DNA of 64,000 bases from Eutrigla gurnardus (lineage: Eukaryota; Chordata; Actinopteri; Perciformes; Triglidae): positions 30,780,356-30,844,355 of the forward strand of contig OY741267.1 in the NCBI GenBank assembly GCA_963514095.1, given 5' to 3'. Of the stretch, positions 37,350-48,776 are shown one piece after another. The translations under genes were made by a program, and so were the position numbers. Each line of letters opens with the position of its first letter. Within the stretch, counting starts at the first letter, position 1. Under the pieces are notes generated by a model. It was not told the DNA's origin. It saw only the letters and a list, made by a program, of their open reading frames with translations, and did not search any database.

Positions 37350-40300
37350 CTACCGCTTTATAGCATATTTGGATTTTCATTGCCCTACTTACATTCTTAT
37401 TTGCTTATTTAACTGCCTGGATACATTTAATCATTCTCAACGTTTTTCTTTATCGTGTGCTTTCCAAGTGACATTCCCACACATGCCTCCATTCTGTCTG
37501 CCTGCCTGCCCTTCTCCTCACACTGGGAACTGGTGCAAATACCTTGGAGGGCCTCCAGTCTCTAGCACAGCTGCAGTATGTTGTGGTCTCGAATGGGATG
37601 TGGCTCATTTGAGTATAAAAACCCTCTTAGGAGGACGGGGGACAGGGACACTGTCCACCGCTGACTTTCTCTCACCCATGCCGTTGTAATCACCCTCTCT
37701 GTCAGATCCACAGTGAAAATGCTTTGAGTTACTTCAGATTACAGTCGGCACAATGACAAGCCTGATCTGATCTCATAAGATAAGTCTTTCTTTTAATATG
37801 GCATCATAAAAAAAATGTCTCTTTGATACTAGTGTAGTGTAAAATGTTCCGTATCCATATTGACAATATTATTTTACGATATGGATAATGTCTTCAGCTA
37901 ATTAGCAGGAAAACATGCGCTTGCCTCACACATCACAGACCGGTGTGTCACAGGTAGCCGGACTCCTCACGTTGCTTCCTCAGACTACAGGAATGTTGCC
38001 ACAGAATGAACTCATTTGCATTAGAAATGAAATTATTAATAACTGTAAGCAATGTGTAATACTCACTGTCACACATATCATATGGGACCTCCTGAAGACA
38101 CTGCCTCTTGTGTGTAATGACCACTAATTAGCATCAGTGGTCCTCCCCACTGAGACTGGAGGTGATGGTTCTTTCAACCCACTTTCTAGGCTTTCAAGGC
38201 TCCCTTTGAAGAGTTCCATCCTCCTTCAGCCGGTTTCCTACATGCAAATCTTTAAAAACAGAAGCCTCAGGCACGGCAGACTGTCTGGCTCTTGCACTAT
38301 CCAGAAGATTATCAAGCAGACACATGCAGCGACTAACTTCCTTTCCGTGTCTCCTTTTGGCCTACAGTATAATTTAAAGAGTGTACAGCCACTGGTATAT
38401 TTAAATAGATGACCCTTCAAGGAGTTGATTTTTGTTTTTATTAGGATGAAAGAGATTAATCCTACTCACCTGTCTAGTCTTGCAGCTATTTTTGTATATG
38501 AATACAGTCGAGGTCTAGACACCTTATTGTTTATACTAGCAGATTTTCCTTTATGCCTTTACGGTTGCTCTGTCTGACTAACCTCTGAAGGAAGCCAACT
38601 ATTAATATATGTATTTTATTATTATTAACTGATATCACCACCATGTGAACAATAACACAGATTATACTTCATCTGAACCCATTACTGGATAACAGCCAGC
38701 AGATCACTGCTGCCAGATCTAATAACAGTGCACATGTTATTCAAATGGCTTTCAGATAATGTTACATTTTCCTTTTTTAAACTCAATTTGACACCCTTTT
38801 CTTGGGTTTGATTGGTTGACCTACATTTCACTTTTTGACTGTCCACCAGTTATATTTGGAAGCTTGGTTTTTATTTTCCCTGCGGGGTCTGTGGAGAATC
38901 GACAGGCAGGTGTTTGTGTGTGTTTGGGGGGGTTTATAGGGAACATGTCAGGTCTTGTTAGAAATGTGCCTGAGTGACACTCTAAGCCTGCTCTTACTCC
39001 AACAACTTACAACGCCATGTTTGCCCAGAGACAACCGATGAGACACAGTTACTCTGCAGCAGCAATAGTCAGGCTGTGGCGGTGGTTTGCTCCAGAACTC
39101 GAGGCATTCACGATGAAACATGAAAGTGTGTGCGTGTGTGAGGAAGGAAACCTTTAACTCTCAAGACCCAGGTGACGTCAAAGTCAGATAAGTCACTCTG
39201 TGAGGAGATAAAGCCTTACTTTGACATAAACACACAAAGCTGGCTGATCCCCAACAACAGCCCTGGTTTATTTGTAATCTTTTTTTATCAGATCAACTGG
39301 ATGACGAATGACATCAATAAAACATGAACGGTTGTCCTGTTTGTCCCTCGGTGCTTTTAGGAGGTCGTATCAACAGCAGGGACGTGTGGATGTACAACTC
39401 CCAGCTCAACCTGTGGATCAGAGTGGCTTCCCTTAACAAAGGCCGCTGGAGACACAAGATGGGCGTCCTTCTGGGCAAGGTGAGGACCCTCCAGCCAGTT
39501 CTGATGTAGGTGTGGTTACATCCGTGTGACAAGGAGCAATATTATATTATTTTAGATTGTCGAAACGTCTGGAGCCAGCTCGTCTCACAACCCCCTGGAC
39601 AAATATGAGCAGATTCCACAGAGAGAAGGAAGTTTGGCTTTTATTTAAAGTCGGTAAACAAGTTCCTTGGTAACTGGAGCAGTGCAGCTGATTGACCCAT
39701 TGCATACCCCCACATGGAAAATACTTTACTACTTGATTGCTTCTACTCATGAGCTGTTACTATTTACAGTCTCTAGTAAAGCCAGGTGGACATTCTTATC
39801 GAGGGCAATAGGATTAATGGACGTGTGCCAGCACCTCACACATCCAAGTTCAGGGCTAGTTAGTCCGTATCAAGTTCTATGTGTCTGTAAGCCTGTAAAC
39901 ACACTGGGTTTGCATCCTCTGTTCATCTGTACAGTAATAAGACTGTTCATGTTCTCACGCCATGCATTCTGTTTACAAGATAGGAAACTCTATTATTAGA
40001 TCAAATAAATCTATTCCTAACCCATGACATGATTTTAACTACATGGTGTGTTTGTAAATATTCCCAAACTAGATTGTCAAGTCGCTCTTCATTACATAGC
40101 ATTCACTTTGGTAGCATTTGTGGTTGCAAAGACCATTTTATTGCCAAACAAGTGTTGTATGATAACTGCATGTGTACTTCATGAAAGGTTTCTCAGCTCT
40201 AATGATCTGTTATTAGTGTTGGGTAAAGAAAAACGACCGTTAAAGGTCTTTGTTTAGGATGGGAAAGCATAAAGAGAGATTAATCAGCTAACACACCACT

Positions 40301-42551
40301 CTCAAACTCATGTGTGCTTTTAGTCATCTTGTGTACAAATACACACACTTGAGTACATACATAGTAGTAAGTACTTGTGGAAAGCTTTGGGCTAGAGCAG
40401 TGCTGTGTTGACTTTGTCAGAAAGGGTTTGACTCATCTTCAGCAATTTTAGAAACATCCTCTTTTTTTCATTTTTGGTGCTCTGATTTTGGCGAATCTGT
40501 ATTCGATTTTCTCTGACTTTCAAACAACACCCAACATGCTTAGTTGCCTCGCCACAGAAATAACAAACACACGTGCAAACCACACCGAGGTCCTCCACAA
40601 CAGTGATGTAATCAGCTGGAGGGGTTTTCACGCTGGCTGGAAAAGACAGAAATTAACTCCAAAGTGAGTCATGTATCAAGTTATGGTGAAAACAAGATGG
40701 ACCAGAATGGTCTTTTAACCTGAGTTTTAGTCAGAAATAAAGGAAATCCAGTTTCTGCAGCTGACTTAACACTTTCTTGAAAAGGATTCCCCCGAGACGT
40801 TATATTCTAGGAGTCTCTCTGCGACCACTTCCTGTATTTGTCCCAGTCATGTGGTTTTGTCTTCCCCTCCTCTTGTTCTCTTCATTCTGCCTTTGCTTCT
40901 ACAGAACACGTTGTCATTCCAGAGAATAGCTGCCCTCTTATCTAAAAAAGCATACCATATCTATCTCTGTGATTGTGTGTTTTCATGTTTAGAGTTCAGT
41001 TGCCAACTTCTCAGTAATTTCCTCATTTCATCTGTCATTTCCCTCATCCATGCGCAGCACTTATGCTCCAGTTGCAAGAATGGAGAAACGAGGCTGAGAG
41101 ACTTCCACTAACTGTCCACTCAAACAATGCCTATTCAGTTGATGATTAAATGTCATTTCAGTCTACACACATACGCACGCTTACATTTGTCTTACTTTAC
41201 TTCCATTTACTGCATCCGTTCACTTAGTCTTGCAACTACATCTAAGGAGAAACTTCTAAAGCGGGTTCTTGCAGGGATAGAAACAGCGTCCTGCATGCTG
41301 CGATGTCCTGTCGGACTGGTCGTGTTTCCAAACAGAAGAAGCATAAATAGGTCACCAGTTGTTTTCCTCTCTGTTATGGCTGCACTTGGTGACGGCTGTT
41401 CTCATGCCTCATAATGTTTCTTTTGTCTCTCTATTCCACTATGTCGTTGTTTCCCCCGGACGTCCTCAGTGTTTCTCTGGCGGTCGCTACTTTTCATCTC
41501 TCTGCATGTTTAGGACAGTTAATCAACGAGCCAGTGTTTGAACGTGGTCATAAAATAAGCTGTTCATTGTTTGGCTCAGATTCGATGTGATAGCTACATA
41601 TCTTGCGTCGATGTCAAGTGATGTGACCGTAATTGAGCTTGTGTGGAATGTGCCTGTATTGATATGCGTAGTGAAACCATTCAGCCCTCAGAGCCAAAAG
41701 TTTCTTTTGGACTCTATTATTTACCCCCATTGTATTATGGAGGAGGAACAAACCTATAAACTGGATTATAATGACATGTCAATAATGGGCGACCTAACCC
41801 CTGAGCATGTTGGCACTTGATTAACCTTATCCTCAGCGCCGCACACTCCTTCTTCTGTCTGTCTTTCCTTACAAACCGTATCTGATGCAACAGAGTATTC
41901 AAATATACAGATTTATTATCATCCATTCATCAATATTCAGTTTGTCTACGTGCCTATAGTATTATTCTGTGAATTACAGTGTGGAAGCTGCCCTCGTCTC
42001 CAAGTTCATGGAGGGTTTTATTTCAGTGCACCAACCTGTCAATTAAAAAAGTTTGTAATACGATCAGTTCGCCCACATGTGCCAAATCCACTTCCCCCTC
42101 TTTGGTTCCCCATCCCTCCCCCATCTCTCTCTCTCTCTCTCTCTCTCTGCACTTGTTTGCCCTTCAGATTTTGTGGTCAGACAGGAACAGCCCAAAGGTG
42201 TTCTGTTGCATAATACCAGTCTGTTGATGAGCAGTGCCATGTCCATACAACCAATCCGTCTCTCTCTAAGCCTTCTTGAATACAACATCAGAGTTCATTT
42301 TACAGTGGAATAGCTGTCCATTTATTCTTTCATCATTTACTTGGAAAAAGAACTCTGTTCAAGGTTAGCGAATGCACGAGTGCCCGCAGGGATCCAGAAG
42401 TTTGTTTACTAATATAAGAACAATGGTGCAAGCATTACGTCATCTTTTAGCTGCACCCGATAGACTGGTTCTCTCAGTTCTGACGAGAAACTATTGTTTG
42501 TTCTTGTGAACTAGTAAGTTGAATACAAACATTTCTCATGTAGTGACTGTG

Positions 42552-42597
<46 letters not shown>

Positions 42598-44427
42598 AGT
42601 CATACCTAATCTTGCTCTGTGTAAAAAGTCCTCAGTTGTTCCAAGGTGGCAAATATGTTTGTGTGTCTGCCGTTAGGTCTACGCTGTCGGTGGCTACGAT
42701 GGTCAGAGCCGCCTGAGCAGTGTGGAGTGTTATGACTCCTTCTCCAACCGCTGGACGGAGGTGGCTCCCATGAAAGAGGCGGTCAGCTCTCCGGCTGTGT
42801 CCAGCTGTGCTGGCAAGCTCTTTGTCATAGGAGGAGGGCCGGACGACGACACTTGTTCAGACAAGGTGAGAACCAGATGTGTTGGACCCCCAAACACACA
42901 CTTCAGCACACGGTGATGACAGCCGAGGTGCTTTTCTGTCTCAGATAACTAGCTTTCAGTGATTATACCTTAGAGATACAGGGGATGTGCAAAAGCATGT
43001 ATTTCTTTCAAAGTAGATTTTGCAACGAGTTGTCTGAACAATGACTCGACTTGTTGGTTTCAAGAGAAGTGTATATATTCAAATGAGGCTGTTCTCAGGC
43101 CTATAAATTAAAATTCCTGGTTAAATGTCATTTAAAAAAAGGAAAAAATGCAGCATAAAATGTGAAATATGTTTCTGATGTTTTCTTCATAGGAAAACAA
43201 ATTGTAAAGGAATATTAAATGTGACCAGCATGCACTAGTTCACAGACTTTGCAGTAATTAAATATTAATGATTATGTATTTTAGATGATTGATGAATGGA
43301 CATTAATGGAGCGTATTTACTTTTTCTCATGGCAGCTAAAGAAACAAAGTAAGCCTAGTCACTGTTGTGGCCTTTCTATATAAAATAAAGCTTCCAAGAA
43401 CTGATGACTTAACATTTTTACCTTAAAGATCAGGACTGGACAGACTGACCCCAAAGAGCTTGATTATGTTTTGTCTGACAACCAAATATTTGGTAGTTAA
43501 CACGAAGACATTCGCAGGAACCCAAACCTCAGTAGAAGCATTTCTTGCATGCATCCACTGACAGAGAGCAGTCTGATAAGAGTTAACCCAACATGACGGA
43601 GTATTTGTACCCGGCTCTACGTGGCCAAAAGGGGACTAGAGTTTATGCTGCTTATCTCTGGAGAGCCCTAACGGCATCATTCACATTGATCCGAAAGCTC
43701 CTTGTCTTTTGGAGGGTGTTGTTCACGTTGGCTGCAGTCAGAGACGACACTGTTTGGAAGGAGGCTATTTTAAATAAATGTGGGTGAGAGAATGCTTGGA
43801 TTGTATGCTAAACCACACATTGTCAAAGTTAGGTCAGCCCACAGAACAGTCAGTGAAACAAGCTATTTTTCCATCACATGAAGTTTTTCTTCTTCTTTTC
43901 TTTTTCCACAATAAAAACAAAACATGGATCTTGATGTCACAGGTTCAGTGCTACGATCCAGAGACGGACACTTGGTTACTGCGGGCCAACATCCCCATTG
44001 CCAAGCGCTGTATCACAGCAGTGTCCCTCAACAACCTGATCTATGTGTGCGGCGGCCTCACCAAGTCCATATTCTGCTACGACCCTGCAGAGGACTACTG
44101 GATACATGTGGTTCACACCTTCAACAAACAGGTAATAGATTACACGCAGATCACTCGAGGAACACGCTGTTTTAATTTTCCTGCAAGAATCCTCTGAAAA
44201 CTCTTGATTTCCGTCTCTCTGCCTGCAGGAGAGCTCTGGCATGTCGGTGTGCAACGGCAAGATCTTCATCCTTGGTGGCCGAGGGGAAAATGGCGAAGCA
44301 ACAGACACTATTCTGTGCTACGACCCGGCATCAGGCATCATCACGGGAGTGGCTGCCATGCCGCGGCCCATCTCCTACCACGGCTGTGTAACCATCCACC
44401 GCTACAATGACAAATACCACAGGCCCT

Positions 44428-44429
<2 letters not shown>
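33521..44429 (+). CDS. klhl24: klhl24 (Kelch-like 24, CUL3 substrate adaptor)
   Basis: Seven coding exons: 33521-33595, 33690-34534, 36095-36279, 39361-39479, 42677-42865, 43943-44131 and 44229-44429; 1803 nt, 600 aa, the length I recall for human KLHL24. The N-terminus MVLILGRRMNRED...KRK is the short stretch whose loss stabilises human KLHL24. The BTB domain (residues 60-165; RLFTDVVISVQG, PCHRAVLSACSSYFRAMF) binds CUL3. BACK follows (DPCNCLGIQRFAD to CYQLLHEARRYH). Six kelch blades from about 310 carry the repeated GG and Y...W pattern (VVVGGCERVGGFNLPYTECY, YAVGGYDGQSRLSSVECYD, FVIGGGPDDDTCSDKVQCYD, YVCGGLTKSIFCYD, FILGGRGENGEATDTILCYD). In mammals it targets keratin 14 and kainate receptor GluK2. 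The stop codon abuts a CA repeat. The downstream gene is yeats2. Confidence 0.96.
37270..37344. repeat. (CA)37 microsatellite
   Basis: A pure CA run of 75 bp in klhl24 intron 3. Confidence 0.95.
42555..42595. repeat. (TG)n microsatellite
   Basis: About 40 bp of TG in klhl24 intron 4, 82 bp upstream of exon 5 (42677). Confidence 0.9.
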
Positions 44430-44495
<66 letters not shown>

Positions 44496-44496
44496 T

Positions 44497-44543
<47 letters not shown>

Positions 44544-44544
44544 T

Positions 44545-44620
<76 letters not shown>
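44430..44620. repeat. interrupted (CA)n tract abutting the klhl24 stop codon
   Basis: A CA run of 191 bp starts at the base after TGA (44427-44429). Two identical interruptions (CGCACACATGCAC) have a 48-bp spacing (G at 44489 and 44537), showing that a segment of the tract was duplicated. Confidence 0.95.
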
Positions 44621-44622
<2 letters not shown>

Positions 44623-46681
44623 AAGAACTTAAACTCTCTTTGAAACTCTTTGAGCTCTTCAAGTTCACTCCATGCACAACACCATCACACAGTAAGTTGT
44701 TCAGTCCGCAGTGCCGTTGAGCTAAGTTATTTTCTCACAGCATCATGTAGCAATACTCATCGTGGTGCTGTGAATCATTTGCTGTTGTGTACAATAGTCA
44801 AAGCCTTCTGTGGAACTGCTCAGTGGTTGATAATTACCGACGCCTTGTCTGTAACCTGAGCTCAAGTGGAGTCAGATCAATGTGGGCGATGTGGCTAACC
44901 AGAGCAGTAGCTGCACAGGTTGGGATGTAATGGCTGACAGTAAAGAAAACTGGTCATTATAATGGTAACATGAAATAATAGAAATATATAATTATTAATG
45001 TTAAAAATAAATTGTAATTAGAGATGACTTCTAACATCACGATTGTGTGTCTGTGGTAAGAATATTCTAAACTCATCTAAATGACAATTAGTAAATAGTT
45101 TGCTTACCTAACTGCATATTTAATTGACTTAATACCACCCTGAAGCACAAAAACACACAATAAAATGCAATTAGTAATTACACCTTCCCAACAATGTGCT
45201 TTTATTACTGTGCAAAGTCACATCACCTGCCTGAGATCTGCCTGCTGATGAGCTCAAATGAACTGAGATAGGGAACAAAAACAATGTCACATGACTAACC
45301 ATTTAGAAACACGGACAATAATGAGCTGAGAATGATCTACCAGCAGAACAATTATATGAATCTATTTTTACTGCCAGATGAGATTTCTAACCTTAGAGTG
45401 CAGCACAGTCCTGGTACAGAACATGAGTTTTTCTAACTGTTTGTTTGATGTGGTAAACAGTCAGCCAACTGTTCTCCCACAGTATCAGTTATAAGAACAA
45501 GTTGCTCTCACCCGTTGACCCAGAGCCGGGTTTAGAGATAAAGAGCGGAGGCTGTACCAAAATATTGGATCAAAGCCACTTTTTGCTTGGCCTCCGTTTC
45601 CTTTCTTCACACCCGTCCATTTATCTGGTTCCACTTCACGTGTTTCCTTTTTCCATCCTCCAGCTGTGGCATCACCTCACATTTTGATAACCTATGTTTT
45701 GCTCTATTTTAATTATTATTACCCCGATTTGCTGACATATTTTAAGTTATACTTGCTTGTCTTTTGTTTGTTTTTTACCATTGGATGTTTATTGTATTAT
45801 AAGTAGCTTTAGTGTGTCTTATTTCATATCAACGTTGGATCATTAGTGTGCTGGGCTGGTGGGTGTTTTTTACAGATGTGAGAAGCCTTTGTGGATCAAA
45901 CTAGAAGTTTGATCGACTCGAAGACTGCTCTGAATAAGTGGTGTGCGTGTTTATTTTTACGACTCGGTCTAGATGAGTCGGAGCCAAGGAGCTTTATCAA
46001 GGAGAACACGTTAACCTCCTTCGACAACCACCAGGTGTGCATTTGTGTATGCATGTTTACTATTCAGCAAAGGTAGTGTGTGTAGCAGTGCTACACTTCC
46101 AACGGGGAGGGGAGAGGGTTTGGATGATGTGGCTCATGGTCAGTAAAAGTCACCTTTTACTATAGTAGGCCTCGACAGCCTAGAGGTATCGCTGTGAATA
46201 TAACTTTTGATGTTTAACTTGTATTTAAATGTATCTCCTTCTTGGTTGCGTATTGAGTTCGGTAACCGAGGGCCCCAATTGTGCACTTTGACAGAATCCT
46301 GTTAAATGTTGAATTATATGACAATGATTTTCTTCTTTTTTTTTTTTTACTGTATCAGTAAATGTTCCTTGCCTTCATGTGACTATGGAAGAGACAGTAA
46401 AAGGCCCTGTCAGCTCCTCCTGTTGGCCACTGCCTGCTATGGCACCGATATTCCAACAAAAACAACAACTGAGATGATTAAGAGCATTTGGGCTTAATTT
46501 AAGGTTAAAAACCAAGTTGGAGATAGTTGAGTATGTATGTTTATTACTGTCCAACAATGTTTAACTTCATACCACACAGAGAAGATCAGGCACATTCTGT
46601 CTGTCAGGCAGCAACAGGTGGGGGTATTTCGGTTTAAGCCAACCCCCCAGCATTTTCTCAGAAAGATGAGTTCAGTGATAG

Positions 46682-46747
46682 GACTTCCCAAGAAACGCAA
46701 ACATCCTAAGGCCCACTTAGGGCCACCTAAGTGTTTCTTGGGAAGTC
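46682..46747 (+). repeat. hairpin with 15-bp perfect stem
   Basis: GACTTCCCAAGAAAC (46682-46696) and GTTTCTTGGGAAGTC (46733-46747) are exact complements. The loop contains secondary CCTAAG/CTTAGG complementarity. It lies within the inferred klhl24 3' UTR. Confidence 0.75.
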
Positions 46748-47337
46748 AGGGGACCCACAAGAGGAGTCTGAAGGGCAAGAATGTGGTAAAGAAGAGAGGG
46801 AGTTAGATAAACAGTGTGTGTGAGAGAGAGAGAGAATTTGAGTGTGAGCGCGTCTGTGATTTCACTGAGTATTTACACATTTATTGAGTTTCATTATTAG
46901 CTGTGTATAAGATTTTTTTCACCGTTTTTTTCCCTTTTAGATGGTTGTGGTGAGCTGTCGGACCGTTTGCAAGCTCACTCTGCATGCTAATGGCCCTAGA
47001 TTAAAAGCTTGGAGAGCTGAGCGTTTAAAGTTGATTGATGAATTTGATGTGAATGCAAATATAAACCAAAGTGGATTAGATCCCAAAGTTGACATTGTTA
47101 AAGAAATGCCAATGGGTAAATTGTGCTTGCATGCAAGATGGGGTGGGCTTTGATGTGTTGGTTGCAGAATGCTGCCCTATGTGCCTAATATAATAATAAT
47201 AATAATAAAAGAATGAAGAGTCAGGAATTAAATCCTAGTATTTTGATATAAACGTTTCTTATCGTATGTATGATGTGATATTTGTAATGCTTTCTCCTCG
47301 GATGCTCTTTATCTAACTGCGAGAAAGCTTCAACATC

Positions 47338-47343
47338 AATAAA
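47338..47343 (+). terminator. candidate klhl24 polyadenylation signal
   Basis: AATAAA is followed within 30 nt by TTGTTGCCTGTCTC, a plausible GU/U-rich element. It is the last strong signal before yeats2. Confidence 0.5.
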
Positions 47344-48776
47344 GTTTTTCTTTCATAGAATAAGACTTGTTGCCTGTCTCATTAAAATATGTTTATACAA
47401 AATATTTAGATTATTAATAATACATTGATCTTTACACCATAAAAATGTGGGAGATGGAAAAGAAGTGATTATACTATCAATCATGTTGCTGATGTTGATG
47501 TTTTGAATCACAATTGTGTTGAACAGTATATAAAACCAGACACACTGTTTCAAGGGTTGAGCAACTCGTGTTGCAATGCACATTCATAAGGCCATTGTGT
47601 TTGGTCTATTATGATGATTTATATGGTCCGTATTATGGTTTGGTTTGATGAAAACCACAAACATTCCTCTCATAGATTCTCATGAGCACAATGTTTCTGC
47701 ATTCCCACTCAACAATGTAGCGTTCAGCATTTACACACTTCACACACACAGACAGGAAAACACTGTATATCTCAGTCAGAGGGGGTTAATTGATGTTGTT
47801 TTAAGACATTTATCATCTGCAGCATGTGGAACCAATCCCAGAACTGATCATCTCAAATGTGCTCATCAGTTCCACTTTTTGTCACGTGTTGGTTTTCTAA
47901 TTGATGGCTTGAAGCATTTAAAAATGAATAGCAGTTATACTTATAGATCTTAAGGCAGAGGCACGGCCCTGGTGTGTATTTTAATATCTTGTTTATCGAT
48001 CTGGGCAAAAGAGCGTGTGAATCATGTTTTCGATCAAATCTTTACACCTCCTAGTGAACTCCAGTGAACAAAGCCACAGAAAGATGGTAATGATAATTCA
48101 GAAAGTGTCCTCTCCTCTTTTTTGTAGAATAGCGGCCCCTGGTGGCTATTATTGTGAAGCGCAAGGCTAACTATCCTCTACTTAGCTTACTTGTCCACCT
48201 CGAGATTTAGCTATTTACTAAACACAAGTGTGCAAGATGAATGTAGCATAACGCCAAGGATATGCTACCACTGAATTAAAGCCCACGTCTCACAGAGAAA
48301 CGTTGCTCCACAGCACAGGGCACTCCAGTAAGTTTGCATTTCAAACGGATTGAATCGGTGTCTACAAATGTGTGCTAACGTTAGCTACATTAGCAAACAA
48401 GGCTAGCGGTTGGCTATCGTTACTGCTGCCGGCCACGCGAACGACAGGCACGGATTTCTCTGACGCTGCTTCCGCGAGACACCGTCTGTTGACGTAACGT
48501 TTAAGGTTTTCATTTGCACTCGCGTCACTGAAGGTTGTGGTTTTGTCCAACAATGGGCAAGCCGTTTGAAACGGGTGGACGGTGTGCTAACCTAGCATAG
48601 CTAGCTGGCTAGTCAATGATACAAGTTAGCTGTGGACATCAGCTTCTCTGCTAGCCGGCTAATTCGATGCTAAGTAGGCTACCATCACAACTGGCGGTGG
48701 GAGCGAGGATGTGACTGGCTAACGTTAGCTGTATTGATATGCAATAGTGCTAATATATTATTCTTTGCAAGCAGCC
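47344..48776 (+). promoter_or_regulatory. klhl24-yeats2 intergenic region and yeats2 promoter
   Basis: About 1.4 kb. The section 48330-48720 has CpGs and many GCTAGC/TTAGC words and is the likely promoter/first exon zone of yeats2. An acceptor-like TTCTTTGCAAG lies just before the ATG at 48777, suggesting that the first exon is non-coding. No RNA gene was seen. Confidence 0.45.

Larger units (their letters stand above)
34535..43942 (+). other. klhl24 large introns
   Basis: The introns 34535-36094, 36280-39360, 39480-42676 and 42866-43942 show no nested gene that I could support. They contain (CA)n at 37270-37344, a CT run at about 42125-42149, TG at about 42555-42595 and assorted AT-rich sequence. 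Several short ORFs there lack recognisable motifs. Confidence 0.7.
44430..47343 (+). other. klhl24 3' UTR (inferred, about 2.9 kb)
   Basis: The region opens with the CA tract, is AT-rich, and ends at AATAAA (47338-47343) with a TTGTTGCCTG-rich downstream element. A 15-bp hairpin lies at 46682-46747. Short ORFs at 46537-46806 and 46941-47153 match no family that I know. Long 3' UTRs are known for KLHL24. Confidence 0.5.

Noticed and set aside
44331..44677. Cys-Val and Thr-His repeat ORFs on both strands
   Set aside because: They arise from CA/TG microsatellite translation; the same applies at 25204-25594 and 37157-37689.
46537..47153. Two ORFs (89 and 70 codons), one lysine-rich, after klhl24
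   Set aside because: No splice-site support or family resemblance; one spans the 46682-46747 hairpin. They are treated as 3' UTR.
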